Below, piece by piece: positions 34,769-42,710 of a stretch of 64,000 nucleotides of DNA; the first letter of the stretch is position 1; each line of letters begins with the position of its first letter. Below the pieces are notes generated by a model that was given only the letters and a program-made list of their open reading frames with translations, searched no databases and was not told the origin of the DNA. Origin of the DNA: JBNKHG01 sp050290225 (lineage in GTDB: Bacteria > Pseudomonadota > Gammaproteobacteria > Pseudomonadales > Cellvibrionaceae); NCBI GenBank assembly GCA_050290225.1, contig JBNKHG010000057.1, positions 1 through 64,000 on the forward strand, in the 5' to 3' direction. Made by a program: the position numbers and the translations under genes.

Positions 34769-35797
34769 CTAATGGGCGGTTGAACTTCCGGCATCCTGGG
34801 AGAGGAGGGTGCCGGCGCGGTAATCCCGCGGCGATACGCCTGTCCAGTGCTTGAAAGCGCGGGCGAATACGGCAGGGTCGGAAAAACCCACGGACTCGGC
34901 GATTTCGCTGAGTGGCATGGCGTGGCGGGTCAGCAGCAAGATGGCTTTGTCCCGGCGCACCAGATCCTTGATCTGCTGGTAGGAGGTGCCTTCCTCTTTC
35001 AATTTCCTGATCATCGTGCGCTTGGTCATGTGCAGCGTGTCTGCGGCCTCTTCAATAACGGGGAAACCGAGGCGCAGGTGTTTTTTCAACAGCCGCTGCA
35101 GATCATAGGACACACTGAAATCGGTTTTGGGCTGATTGAACAGCTCCAGGGGGCAGCGTTGTATAAACGCTTTTAGTGAAGCACGATTTTGATCAATTCC
35201 CCGGTCGAGAAAGTCTGTTCGAAATGAAAAGCCCTGGAACGCGGCGTTGAACCTGTGCCGCCCCGGGAATAAATAGCTGTACTCGCTTACGTGAGCGGGG
35301 GTTGGATAGGTAAAAAAGATTTCGTTGAGGGTGAGGTTTTCGGAGATCAGCCATGAAGCGAAGCGGTGCCAGGCCAACAGGTTGATTTCAGACCACAGGT
35401 AGTGGCTATCCAGTTCCGGACTGTTAATGTGAAATTTCAGGGTGGTGGTGCCACTTTCAACAGCCAGTTCCAACTTAAATGCGTTGGTCACCATATCGTA
35501 AAACTGCTTACCCACTTGCAGTGCTTTGCCGAGGTTGGGTTCCTGAATGGCCAGCTTGCCCATCATATAAAAGGCGCCTCGGGGGATGGGAGAGGCACCG
35601 AGCCCCATGGATTCATCCTGTAGCTGGTCCCAGATACTCAGTACCATAACCGCCAGTTTTTCCGTTTCCACGCGAACGTCCGGCGAGTCGATGACATCCA
35701 GGCTGAGGCCGGCGCTGTGCATCAATTCCACCGTGTCCAGACCTTTGGCCTTGGCCAGGTGATAGAGTTGGCTGACAAAAATATTGGCGGCACTCAT
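34769..35797 (-). CDS. AraC-family regulator of the ferulate block
   Basis: 342 residues. N-terminal arabinose-binding-like domain of the OruR/ArgR-type AraC group (about 15-200) and C-terminal HTH (about 235-335, with VIEEAADTLHMTKRTMIRKLKEEG and GFSDPAVFARAFKHWTGVSPRDYR). It is the last gene of the minus-strand ferulate cluster and overlaps the amidohydrolase stop by 4 bp, so it is co-expressed with the pathway and probably activates it. The inducer is likely a hydroxycinnamate or its CoA ester (inference). Confidence 0.82.
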   Translation of the reverse strand: MSAANIFVSQLYHLAKAKGLDTVELMHSAGLSLDVIDSPDVRVETEKLAVMVLSIWDQLQDESMGLGASPIPRGAFYMMGKLAIQEPNLGKALQVGKQFYDMVTNAFKLELAVESGTTTLKFHINSPELDSHYLWSEINLLAWHRFASWLISENLTLNEIFFTYPTPAHVSEYSYLFPGRHRFNAAFQGFSFRTDFLDRGIDQNRASLKAFIQRCPLELFNQPKTDFSVSYDLQRLLKKHLRLGFPVIEEAADTLHMTKRTMIRKLKEEGTSYQQIKDLVRRDKAILLLTRHAMPLSEIAESVGFSDPAVFARAFKHWTGVSPRDYRAGTLLSQDAGSSTAH

Positions 35798-36678
35798 GGT
35801 GCGCTATCGCCGTCGAGGCCCAACAGTTTTACGGCATTGTCCTTGATAATCGCCTGCAGCACATGATCCTTGAAGCCAACCTTGCGGGCCGCCTCGATCC
35901 AGGCGTCGGGCCGGATCAAGGGAAAATCTGAACCAAATAACATCTTGTGGCTCAGTTGGCTGTTGGCATAGCGGATGATCTGTTCGGGGAAATATTTGGG
36001 TGACCAGCCGCTCAGATCAATGAATACGTTGGCCTTGTGCAGTGCCATGGACAGGCTTTCGTCGGTCCAGGGCCAACTGGGATGGGCGAGAATAAACTTG
36101 ATGTAGGGAAAGTCCGCGGCGACCTCGTCAACCAGCATGGGTTGACCGTATTTCAGTTTGACGCCGCCACCGCCCTTGAGTCCGGTACCCATGCCGGAGT
36201 GGCCGGTGTGAAAGATGGCCGGCAGCTGATATTCGGCGATCACTTCGTAAAGCGGGTAGGCCATCCGGTCGGCGGGGTCGCATCCCTGCATAGGCGGGTG
36301 AAACTTGAAGCCTTTGATGCCCCAGTTCTCGATCAGGTCCCGCGCTTCCCGTGCCCCCAGTTTGCCCTTATGGGGATCGATGGAGGCAAACGGAATAACG
36401 ATGTCGGCATTGTCCCTGGCCAGTTCCGCAATTTCCTCATTGCGGATTCGCCTGGCCCCCACGCCGGCTTCGCAGTCGACGGTGAAGAGGCAAAAAGCCA
36501 TGTGCTGCTGGCGGTAGTAGTCGATGGTTTCCTGCAGGGTCGGACGTTGTCGGGGCGCCTTGAAGTAGGCGGTGGCAGCGTCGAAAAACTTCCCCATCAC
36601 CGGGTCTTCCGGATCGGTGCACGAAACCTCGGCATGCACATGCACATCGATGGCCACCACCTCGTCTACCTGAATCAT
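35794..36678 (-). CDS. Amidohydrolase-family protein (Amidohydro_2)
   Basis: 294 residues. Metal-binding-like N-terminal motif IDVHVHAEV (residues 10-18), a histidine in IFHTGHSGMGTG, another in ILAHPSWPW and the acid in LFGSDFPLI. It is of the LigI/LigJ/decarboxylase type that hydrolyses or decarboxylates ring-derived acids. It lies 84 bp after the feruloyl-CoA synthetase gene and overlaps the AraC gene by 4 bp, so it belongs to the ferulate operon. No such step is needed in the standard CoA-dependent route; a side reaction on a hydroxycinnamate-derived acid is possible. Exact reaction unknown. Confidence 0.8.
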   Translation of the reverse strand: MIQVDEVVAIDVHVHAEVSCTDPEDPVMGKFFDAATAYFKAPRQRPTLQETIDYYRQQHMAFCLFTVDCEAGVGARRIRNEEIAELARDNADIVIPFASIDPHKGKLGAREARDLIENWGIKGFKFHPPMQGCDPADRMAYPLYEVIAEYQLPAIFHTGHSGMGTGLKGGGGVKLKYGQPMLVDEVAADFPYIKFILAHPSWPWTDESLSMALHKANVFIDLSGWSPKYFPEQIIRYANSQLSHKMLFGSDFPLIRPDAWIEAARKVGFKDHVLQAIIKDNAVKLLGLDGDSAP

Positions 36679-36762
36679 CCAACTACCTCGTTTACAGCCC
36701 CGCCACTCAGGCCGGATCGAAGCCTACTTACCTATATCCGTCAATATTATCTTGAAGGAGTA

Positions 36763-38226
36763 CTAGGGATTGAACAATTGTCGCAGCTCGTGCTTTAACA
36801 CCTTGCCGACACCATTGCGGGGCAGTGCTTCCAGGGCCTGGGTTCTTTGTGGAATTTTGTACCTGGCAAGCTTGGATGTCAAAAAACCGGCGACATCCTC
36901 AGGGCTGATCTCTCCGCTGTCACACACGTAAAACAGGCAGCCAACCTCCCCCCATTTGTCATCGGGAACACCCACAACCGCCAGCTCCCGAATCCCAGGG
37001 TATTTAACCAACAATGCTTCAACTTCGGCGGGGTAGACATTTTCACCGCCGGAGATAAACATGTCCTTCTTGCGGTCGGTGACGCGATAGTACCCGTCAT
37101 CATCCCGGGTGACGATATCACCGGTACGAAACCAGCCGTCTTCTGTCAGGGTGGCGTGATAATCCGCCTCCCGCTGCCAGTAGCCACAGGTGATATTGTC
37201 GCCTTTGAGCTGTAGCTCGCCGGCGACACCCGTGGCCACGGGCTGATCGTTGCCGTCCACCACCCGGGCGCGAACACGGGGTGTGGGTATTCCCACACAT
37301 CCGGCTTTCCAATCAATCAGCGCCCGATCCAGCGGCATGCCGAAAACGGTGCCGGCCTCACTCATACCATAGCCGTCGACAATGGCGATGCCGTCGGCCA
37401 GCCAGTCGCGAATCTGTGCTTCAGGGTGTGGCGCGCCACCGGTGAAGAGGGCTTTGAGATTGCGCAGTTGAGCGGGATCGAAACCTTCCACATCACGCAG
37501 TGCCAGTGCCATCTGTGGCACGCAAAAATAGTGGCTGATCCGGAGTTCCGGATCCGCCAGGCGCTCCAGGGTCCGTTCCGGGATAAACCGGTCAGATACC
37601 GCAATATGCCCACCGCGAAGCAAGGGGGGCCTCACAGAGGTGACCATCCCGATGATATGGAACATCGGCGACTCGCACAGAAAGCTGCAGCTGTCCTGAA
37701 CTTCCCCCAGGATGGAGAAGTTGATGGCGGTCTCACTGAGATTGCGCTCAGTCAACATAACGCCCTTGGGCTTGCCAGTCGTGCCCGAGGTATAGAGCAT
37801 CAATGAGGGCACGTCCGCGTCCTGCTGCTCGGGCCGGGCGGGACAGAGCTCTGCGCAGCGCTCAAACAGGCTGTTGATGTCTTCACAATCTATGTTCAAC
37901 GCGCCTGCCATCTCGTCGCCCCATACCATGGCAGGCGTGCAATCCTCCAGCAGGATACCCAATTCCTCTGTCGACAGGCGCCAGTTAAGTGGCACAAACA
38001 GCGCGCCCATACGGGCGCAGGCCAATTGCAAAACGATCTGCTCGGCGCGGTTTTTCGCCAGGCAGGCAAGCCGGTCACCCACGCGGATTTCGCGCTTTAA
38101 CAGTAGCGCTACGCACCTGGCGATCAATTCGTCAAGCTCGGCGTAGGACCACCGTTGCTCAAAGGTCAGATCGGTTAGCGCACGTTTTCCGGGGTGTAAG
38201 GTCGCGTGTAGACGGACATAATCCAT
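36763..38226 (-). CDS. fcs: Feruloyl-CoA synthetase (AMP-forming acyl-CoA ligase)
   Basis: 487 residues, ANL superfamily. P-loop-like motif LYTSGTTGKPKGVML (144-158), then VDGYGMSEAG, the hinge region GWFRTGDIV and the catalytic lysine in NGVGKVLKHEL (K475). It activates ferulate, p-coumarate or caffeate to the CoA thioester with ATP. The assignment to ferulate rests on the adjacent feruloyl-CoA hydratase/lyase and vanillin dehydrogenase genes; the sequence alone would only say medium or aryl acyl-CoA ligase. Ten bp after ech. Confidence 0.85.
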   Translation of the reverse strand: MDYVRLHATLHPGKRALTDLTFEQRWSYAELDELIARCVALLLKREIRVGDRLACLAKNRAEQIVLQLACARMGALFVPLNWRLSTEELGILLEDCTPAMVWGDEMAGALNIDCEDINSLFERCAELCPARPEQQDADVPSLMLYTSGTTGKPKGVMLTERNLSETAINFSILGEVQDSCSFLCESPMFHIIGMVTSVRPPLLRGGHIAVSDRFIPERTLERLADPELRISHYFCVPQMALALRDVEGFDPAQLRNLKALFTGGAPHPEAQIRDWLADGIAIVDGYGMSEAGTVFGMPLDRALIDWKAGCVGIPTPRVRARVVDGNDQPVATGVAGELQLKGDNITCGYWQREADYHATLTEDGWFRTGDIVTRDDDGYYRVTDRKKDMFISGGENVYPAEVEALLVKYPGIRELAVVGVPDDKWGEVGCLFYVCDSGEISPEDVAGFLTSKLARYKIPQRTQALEALPRNGVGKVLKHELRQLFNP

Positions 38227-38235
38227 TAGGGCACC

Positions 38236-39075
38236 TTAATTTTTCTGCTTGGACTTGTCGTAAGCTCCCAGGCCGGGTTTGTAAGTTTTGTCGTCGATGA
38301 ACTGCTTGATGCCCTCTTTGCGGCCTTCATTGTCAAAACTGTTGGCGGCTTCCTGGGCGCGAATCAGAAAGTCTTCGGCATTATCATATGTCATCTCTTT
38401 CACGCGGCGAATGGCATCCTTGGTGGCTTTGAGGGCGACCGGGTTTTTCTCCAGCAGGGCATTGGCCACTTCCGTCACACGGTCCTTCAGGCGGCCCAAG
38501 GGTACGGCTTCGTTGACCAGACCCCATGCCTCTGCAGTCGCGCCATCGATATTTTCTCCCAGCATGGCATGGTACATGGCCTTGCGCATCGGCATCAGTT
38601 CCGCAGCCACTTTACTGGCGCCGCCGCCGGGCAAAATGCCCCAGTTGATTTCACTGAGGCCGAATGTCGCTTCCTCGGCCGCAAAGGCCAGATCGCAGGC
38701 GAACAGGGGGCCGTAACCACCGCCAAAGCACCAGCCATTAATCATGGCGACAGTGGGTTTTTGATACCAGCGCAGGCGGCGCCACCAGCCGTAGGCTTCC
38801 CGTTGGGCCTGGCGAGTGCCTCCCAGGCCCTGGGCCTCGGTTTCACGGAAGTACTCCTTCAGATCCATACCGGCAGTCCAGGACGTACCTTCGCCGCTGA
38901 GTACCAGTACGCCCACGGAGTCGTCAAATTCCAGTGCATCCAGCACTCTCATCATCTGGCGATTGAGTTTGGGGCTCATGCAGTTGCGCTTCTCCGGGCG
39001 GTTGAACTTTACCCAGGCGATGCCATTTTCAACAGTGTAGGCTACTGTTTCTTCCTCTTTACGTTCGGTCGTCAT
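38236..39075 (-). CDS. ech: Feruloyl-CoA hydratase/lyase (p-hydroxycinnamoyl-CoA hydratase/lyase)
   Basis: 279 residues, crotonase family. WTAGMDLKEYFRETE (66-80) is highly characteristic of HCHL/Ech, with the oxyanion-hole glycines in INGWCFGGGYG and the active-site glutamate in GLSEINWG (E142, equivalent to E143 of the Pseudomonas enzyme). It hydrates feruloyl-CoA and cleaves it by retro-aldol to vanillin and acetyl-CoA; p-coumaroyl-CoA gives 4-hydroxybenzaldehyde. Normal length (about 276). Between vdh and fcs in the same operon. Confidence 0.94.
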   Translation of the reverse strand: MTTERKEEETVAYTVENGIAWVKFNRPEKRNCMSPKLNRQMMRVLDALEFDDSVGVLVLSGEGTSWTAGMDLKEYFRETEAQGLGGTRQAQREAYGWWRRLRWYQKPTVAMINGWCFGGGYGPLFACDLAFAAEEATFGLSEINWGILPGGGASKVAAELMPMRKAMYHAMLGENIDGATAEAWGLVNEAVPLGRLKDRVTEVANALLEKNPVALKATKDAIRRVKEMTYDNAEDFLIRAQEAANSFDNEGRKEGIKQFIDDKTYKPGLGAYDKSKQKN

Positions 39076-39143
39076 ATTTCTTTCCTTCTGTACTCACTAA
39101 ATATCTTCAAATAGAAATGAATCCGCGTTTAAAAAACCAGGGG

Positions 39144-40541
39144 TTAAATGGGGTAATGGCCCGGCTGGGTCTCCAGGGTGATCCAGCGCAGTTCGGTAAA
39201 ACTGTCGATGCCGGCTTTGCCGCCGAAACGTCCGTAGCCGGAGGCGCCGACACCGCCGAAGGGCATTTGCGCCTCATCGTGCACGGTGGGTCCGTTAACG
39301 TGGCAGATGCCGGAGCGAATCTGGCGCGCCACTTTCAGACCTCGTGCAGTGTCTCGGGTAAATACGGAGGCGCTGAGGCCGTAGTCGCTGTCATTGGCGA
39401 TGCGAACCGCATCGGTCTCGTCTTTCGCCCTGATCATGGCTACCACCGGACCAAAGCTTTCGTCGCGGTAGATATCCATGTCTGAAGTCACGCCGTCGAG
39501 CAGGGTGGCTGGCATAAGCACGGAGTCTACGCTGCCCCCGGCCAGCAGGCGTGCGCCTTTGGCGACAGCGTCTTCGATCAGGGAATTGACGCGGGTAACC
39601 GTACTCCGGTCTACCACCGCACCCAGGGGCGTGGTGCCTTCGCGGGGATCTCCGCAGGCCAGTGATTTAGCTTTATCGGCCATTTTCTCCGCAAAGGCGT
39701 CGGCCACGGCATCCACCACCACCAGGCGCTCAGTGGACATGCAGATCTGGCCCTGATTCATGTAGGCGCCAAATGCCGCCGCTTTTACGGCCTCATCCAG
39801 ATCGGCATCCTCCAGCACGATCAATGGCGCTTTGCCGCCAAGCTCCAACAGGCAGGGTTTTAGGTGTTCGGCGGCGCGTTTGGCGATAATCCGCCCGACA
39901 GAGGTGGAACCGGTAAAGTTGATACGTTTGACCCCGGGATGATCGATCAGGGCTCCCACCACAGCCCCGGCGTCTTCCGGAGCATTGGTGACAATGTTCA
40001 CCGTACCTTCGGGAAATCCCGCTTCGGCCAGGGCTTCCACAATCAGCTCATGTGTGCGCGGACAGACTTCGGAGGCCTTGAGGATTACCGAATTACCGCA
40101 GGCCAGCGCTGTGGCAATGGCGCGTACGCCGAGAATGATCGGGGCGTTCCAGGGGGCGATACCGAGGATGACTCCCACCGGTTCGCGCACTGCCATGGCC
40201 AGGCAGCCGGGCTTGTCCGAGGGGATAACCTCGCCACTGATCTGGGTGGTGATGCTGGCGGCTTCGCGCATCATGGATACGGCCAGCATCAGGTTGAAGA
40301 GGGCCCAACCCTGAGTGGCGCCAATTTCGGCCATCATTGCATCGACAAATTCCCCCTGTTTGTTTTCCAGGGCTGTGGCCGCTGCCGTCAGCACTGCACG
40401 GCGCTCATTGGGGCCGGTCGCGGACCAGCTGGTGAAAGCCTGTTGTGCAGACTCAACAATGGCGGGAATATCTTCCACCTTCATGGCTACGGATTGACTG
40501 GCAGTTTCGCCTGTCAGTGGGTTCAAGCGTTCAAAATGCAT
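39144..40541 (-). CDS. vdh: Vanillin dehydrogenase (NAD-dependent aldehyde dehydrogenase)
   Basis: 465 residues from ATG 40541, with GGAGG upstream. ALDH superfamily: FTGSTSVGRIIAKRA, the glutamate in LLELGGKAPLIVL and the cysteine in NQGQICMSTER. It oxidises vanillin (and likely 4-hydroxybenzaldehyde) to vanillate, which then goes to LigM. Name based on position next to ech and fcs and on its resemblance to Vdh/LigV; salicylaldehyde-type dehydrogenases are close relatives. Confidence 0.88.
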   Translation of the reverse strand: MHFERLNPLTGETASQSVAMKVEDIPAIVESAQQAFTSWSATGPNERRAVLTAAATALENKQGEFVDAMMAEIGATQGWALFNLMLAVSMMREAASITTQISGEVIPSDKPGCLAMAVREPVGVILGIAPWNAPIILGVRAIATALACGNSVILKASEVCPRTHELIVEALAEAGFPEGTVNIVTNAPEDAGAVVGALIDHPGVKRINFTGSTSVGRIIAKRAAEHLKPCLLELGGKAPLIVLEDADLDEAVKAAAFGAYMNQGQICMSTERLVVVDAVADAFAEKMADKAKSLACGDPREGTTPLGAVVDRSTVTRVNSLIEDAVAKGARLLAGGSVDSVLMPATLLDGVTSDMDIYRDESFGPVVAMIRAKDETDAVRIANDSDYGLSASVFTRDTARGLKVARQIRSGICHVNGPTVHDEAQMPFGGVGASGYGRFGGKAGIDSFTELRWITLETQPGHYPI

Positions 40542-40616
40542 ATGTGCCTCCAGTTTTGGGCTTATGTAGGACTTCCTATTTAAATTTGGATGAATGGCGG
40601 TTAAATAAAGCTACCC

Positions 40617-42644
40617 TCAATCTTCCCAGGGATGGGCGAAGCTTTGAGGCTCTACCCCGCTTATCAGCGAGCAGTTTTCGCTATTGATGTCGCCAGCGAT
40701 ATCGTTCACCGATTGACGCAGTCGATCTATCGCCCCCAGAGCACTGAGTAGTCGAAGCCCCTTCAGTTCCTCCAGTATCCGCTCAGACTGGAAGCGGGCA
40801 ATCCGCTGTTGGGAATCATCCAGCTTTGACGCGTGGGCGCAGACTGCCGCCATGGACATCAACAACTCGATACGTTTACCCAGGCGTTGCATCGGGATCT
40901 GGGCCCGCGTCAGTTCCAACTGGTAAATCAGGTTCAGTCCCAGATAGGTCCAGCGGCAGCGGCGCAGACCGCGCTCGGCGATGCTCACATATCGGCGCAG
41001 GGCGCGGGGCACATCGCGATAGCGTGACTGCAGACTGGCGGGAATCAACAGGTTGGGCAGGCGGATCAGATCCCGCACCAATTGCATCAAGACCCAAGCG
41101 AGCAGGCGCCAGAACCCCGGTTGGACTGCCAGCAGCAGGCAGGCTTTTATACTGCGGCCCGGGTATTTCAGAAAGCTGGCGATCGACAGGCGGTCTATAC
41201 GTTTCCCGGCATCCACCGCTGATCCGTCGCCGCGTTGGTTCACGTTTCGCAAAACACCCAACAGGCCAGCCATGTACTTTTCGGTGAAACGGGCGGTGAC
41301 ATCCTTCACCATACCCAGGCGAATCAGATCGTCCTCCCCTTCGACAATGCCGAAGGCATGAATGGTGGCGCGCGCTTCGGTAATGCGCGAACCGTTGTCG
41401 AGGCTGCGCCCGCCCAACACCCGCTCGCAGGCAATCAGTGATTCCAGCAGCGCCTTCGCCGAGGCGGATTTGGTCAGGTCCCGCAAGCCTGCGAGATCGA
41501 CACCTGCGGCGTCCTGACTAAGCGACAGGTGTGACAGGGACTGGGCGGTCAGCGCACCGCCGAGTATGCGGGCCAGCCCCAATCGCGGCAGCTCGTGCTT
41601 AGCCACTTTGCCACCCACGCCCTCTCGTTGGCGGGCATAGAGGGCGGCGTCGGCGGCCATCATGCGTTGAAAGCCGGCGCTCATCGCCGCCAGCATGCAA
41701 CGGCCCATGCGCAGGCAGTAAAACAGCACCTCGATGCCATTGCCCTGGATTTCATGCTCGAAGGGAATTGGGAAATTGCTGAATCTCAGCCTCGAATTGA
41801 TGTTTTGGGCAAAGGCGCTGGTATTCGAGGGGTGACATTCGAAGTGGAAATCCCCGTGCACATCCTCCTCTGGCAGTTGCACAACAAACAACCCGATTTC
41901 CCTGCTGTCGCACCCCTTGCGAGCGACGATAGCCGCCAGACCGCCATGGGTGGCGCTGGTGATATAGAGTTTGTTGGCGGCGCCGTCGGCGTTGAGACGC
42001 CAGCATTGATGGTGCTCATCGTGTTCCACCCAGGCCTGTACCCGTTTGGCATTTGCCCCGACCCCGACTTCGGTAAGGGCAAAGGCAATCAGTTCTCCGT
42101 CGGCAATCAACGGCAAAAAAGTGGAGCGCTGTGCATCAGTTCCGTAACCCAGCAGGGAACTGGAACCTATGGTAAGTTGACCGGAAATCTCGACCGCCAG
42201 GGACCCCAATCCGTTGGCGGCCAGCTGTTCCTCCAGGCAGGCGAGTTGGCTGTAGTTGAGGCCCAGGCCGCCAAATTGCGCAGGGACGGTAAACCCGTAA
42301 GATTTGTCGGCGGCCACTGCCGAGCGCAGTTGATCGGAAATTTTTCCGTCGGCGGTAAAGGCTTCTCCGCTGGCCAGACAGGCCATCGCCTTCTCCAGAA
42401 TACGGTCGCTGCCAGGGTGCCCGGATGCCAGCATATGTACAGCGCCTGAGGCCAGCTCATGGACTGAAGGCTGTGGTCCGTATAGCATGCGTTCCACCAG
42501 GCTGACGCGGGTGGTGCCCAGTTTTTGCTGGGCTCCACTCTGCGCTGCTTCCAGGGCCGCAACATCGGCCGCCTGTGTGGCATCGCCGGCGACAAGGAGC
42601 GCTTCAGTGGCAGCGGAACCTGTTTTTTGCTGTAAATTGCTCAT
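40617..42644 (-). CDS. Acyl-CoA dehydrogenase in the ferulate operon
   Basis: 675 residues, longer than the usual 380-600. The central part (about 110-470) is an acyl-CoA dehydrogenase: GFTVPAQFGGLGLNYSQL, FALTEVGVGANAKRV, LYITSATHGGLAAIVARKG, RFSNFPIP and the helical flavin domain with ILGGALTAQSLSHL. About 150 extra C-terminal residues are helical, as in FadE-type proteins. A related gene accompanies ech-vdh-fcs in Pseudomonas ferulate clusters, where a beta-oxidation-like alternative to the lyase has been proposed. No thiolase is adjacent here. The start lies only 12 nt past a strong terminator. Confidence 0.85.
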   Translation of the reverse strand: MSNLQQKTGSAATEALLVAGDATQAADVAALEAAQSGAQQKLGTTRVSLVERMLYGPQPSVHELASGAVHMLASGHPGSDRILEKAMACLASGEAFTADGKISDQLRSAVAADKSYGFTVPAQFGGLGLNYSQLACLEEQLAANGLGSLAVEISGQLTIGSSSLLGYGTDAQRSTFLPLIADGELIAFALTEVGVGANAKRVQAWVEHDEHHQCWRLNADGAANKLYITSATHGGLAAIVARKGCDSREIGLFVVQLPEEDVHGDFHFECHPSNTSAFAQNINSRLRFSNFPIPFEHEIQGNGIEVLFYCLRMGRCMLAAMSAGFQRMMAADAALYARQREGVGGKVAKHELPRLGLARILGGALTAQSLSHLSLSQDAAGVDLAGLRDLTKSASAKALLESLIACERVLGGRSLDNGSRITEARATIHAFGIVEGEDDLIRLGMVKDVTARFTEKYMAGLLGVLRNVNQRGDGSAVDAGKRIDRLSIASFLKYPGRSIKACLLLAVQPGFWRLLAWVLMQLVRDLIRLPNLLIPASLQSRYRDVPRALRRYVSIAERGLRRCRWTYLGLNLIYQLELTRAQIPMQRLGKRIELLMSMAAVCAHASKLDDSQQRIARFQSERILEELKGLRLLSALGAIDRLRQSVNDIAGDINSENCSLISGVEPQSFAHPWED

Positions 42645-42653
42645 CGATTCTCA

Positions 42654-42697
42654 GATAAAAAAAGCGGGAGCGCCGGTATCACCAGGCCGCCTCCCGC
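42654..42697 (-). terminator. Intrinsic terminator between the TonB receptor and the acyl-CoA dehydrogenase
   Basis: On the minus strand a 7-bp stem GCGGGAG / CTCCCGC (with inner GC-rich pairing) is followed by seven T residues (plus-strand A-run 42657-42663). It starts 14 bp after the TonB stop and ends 12 nt before the next start codon. Confidence 0.85.
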
Positions 42698-42710
42698 TGA
42701 GTGCGGTTGA

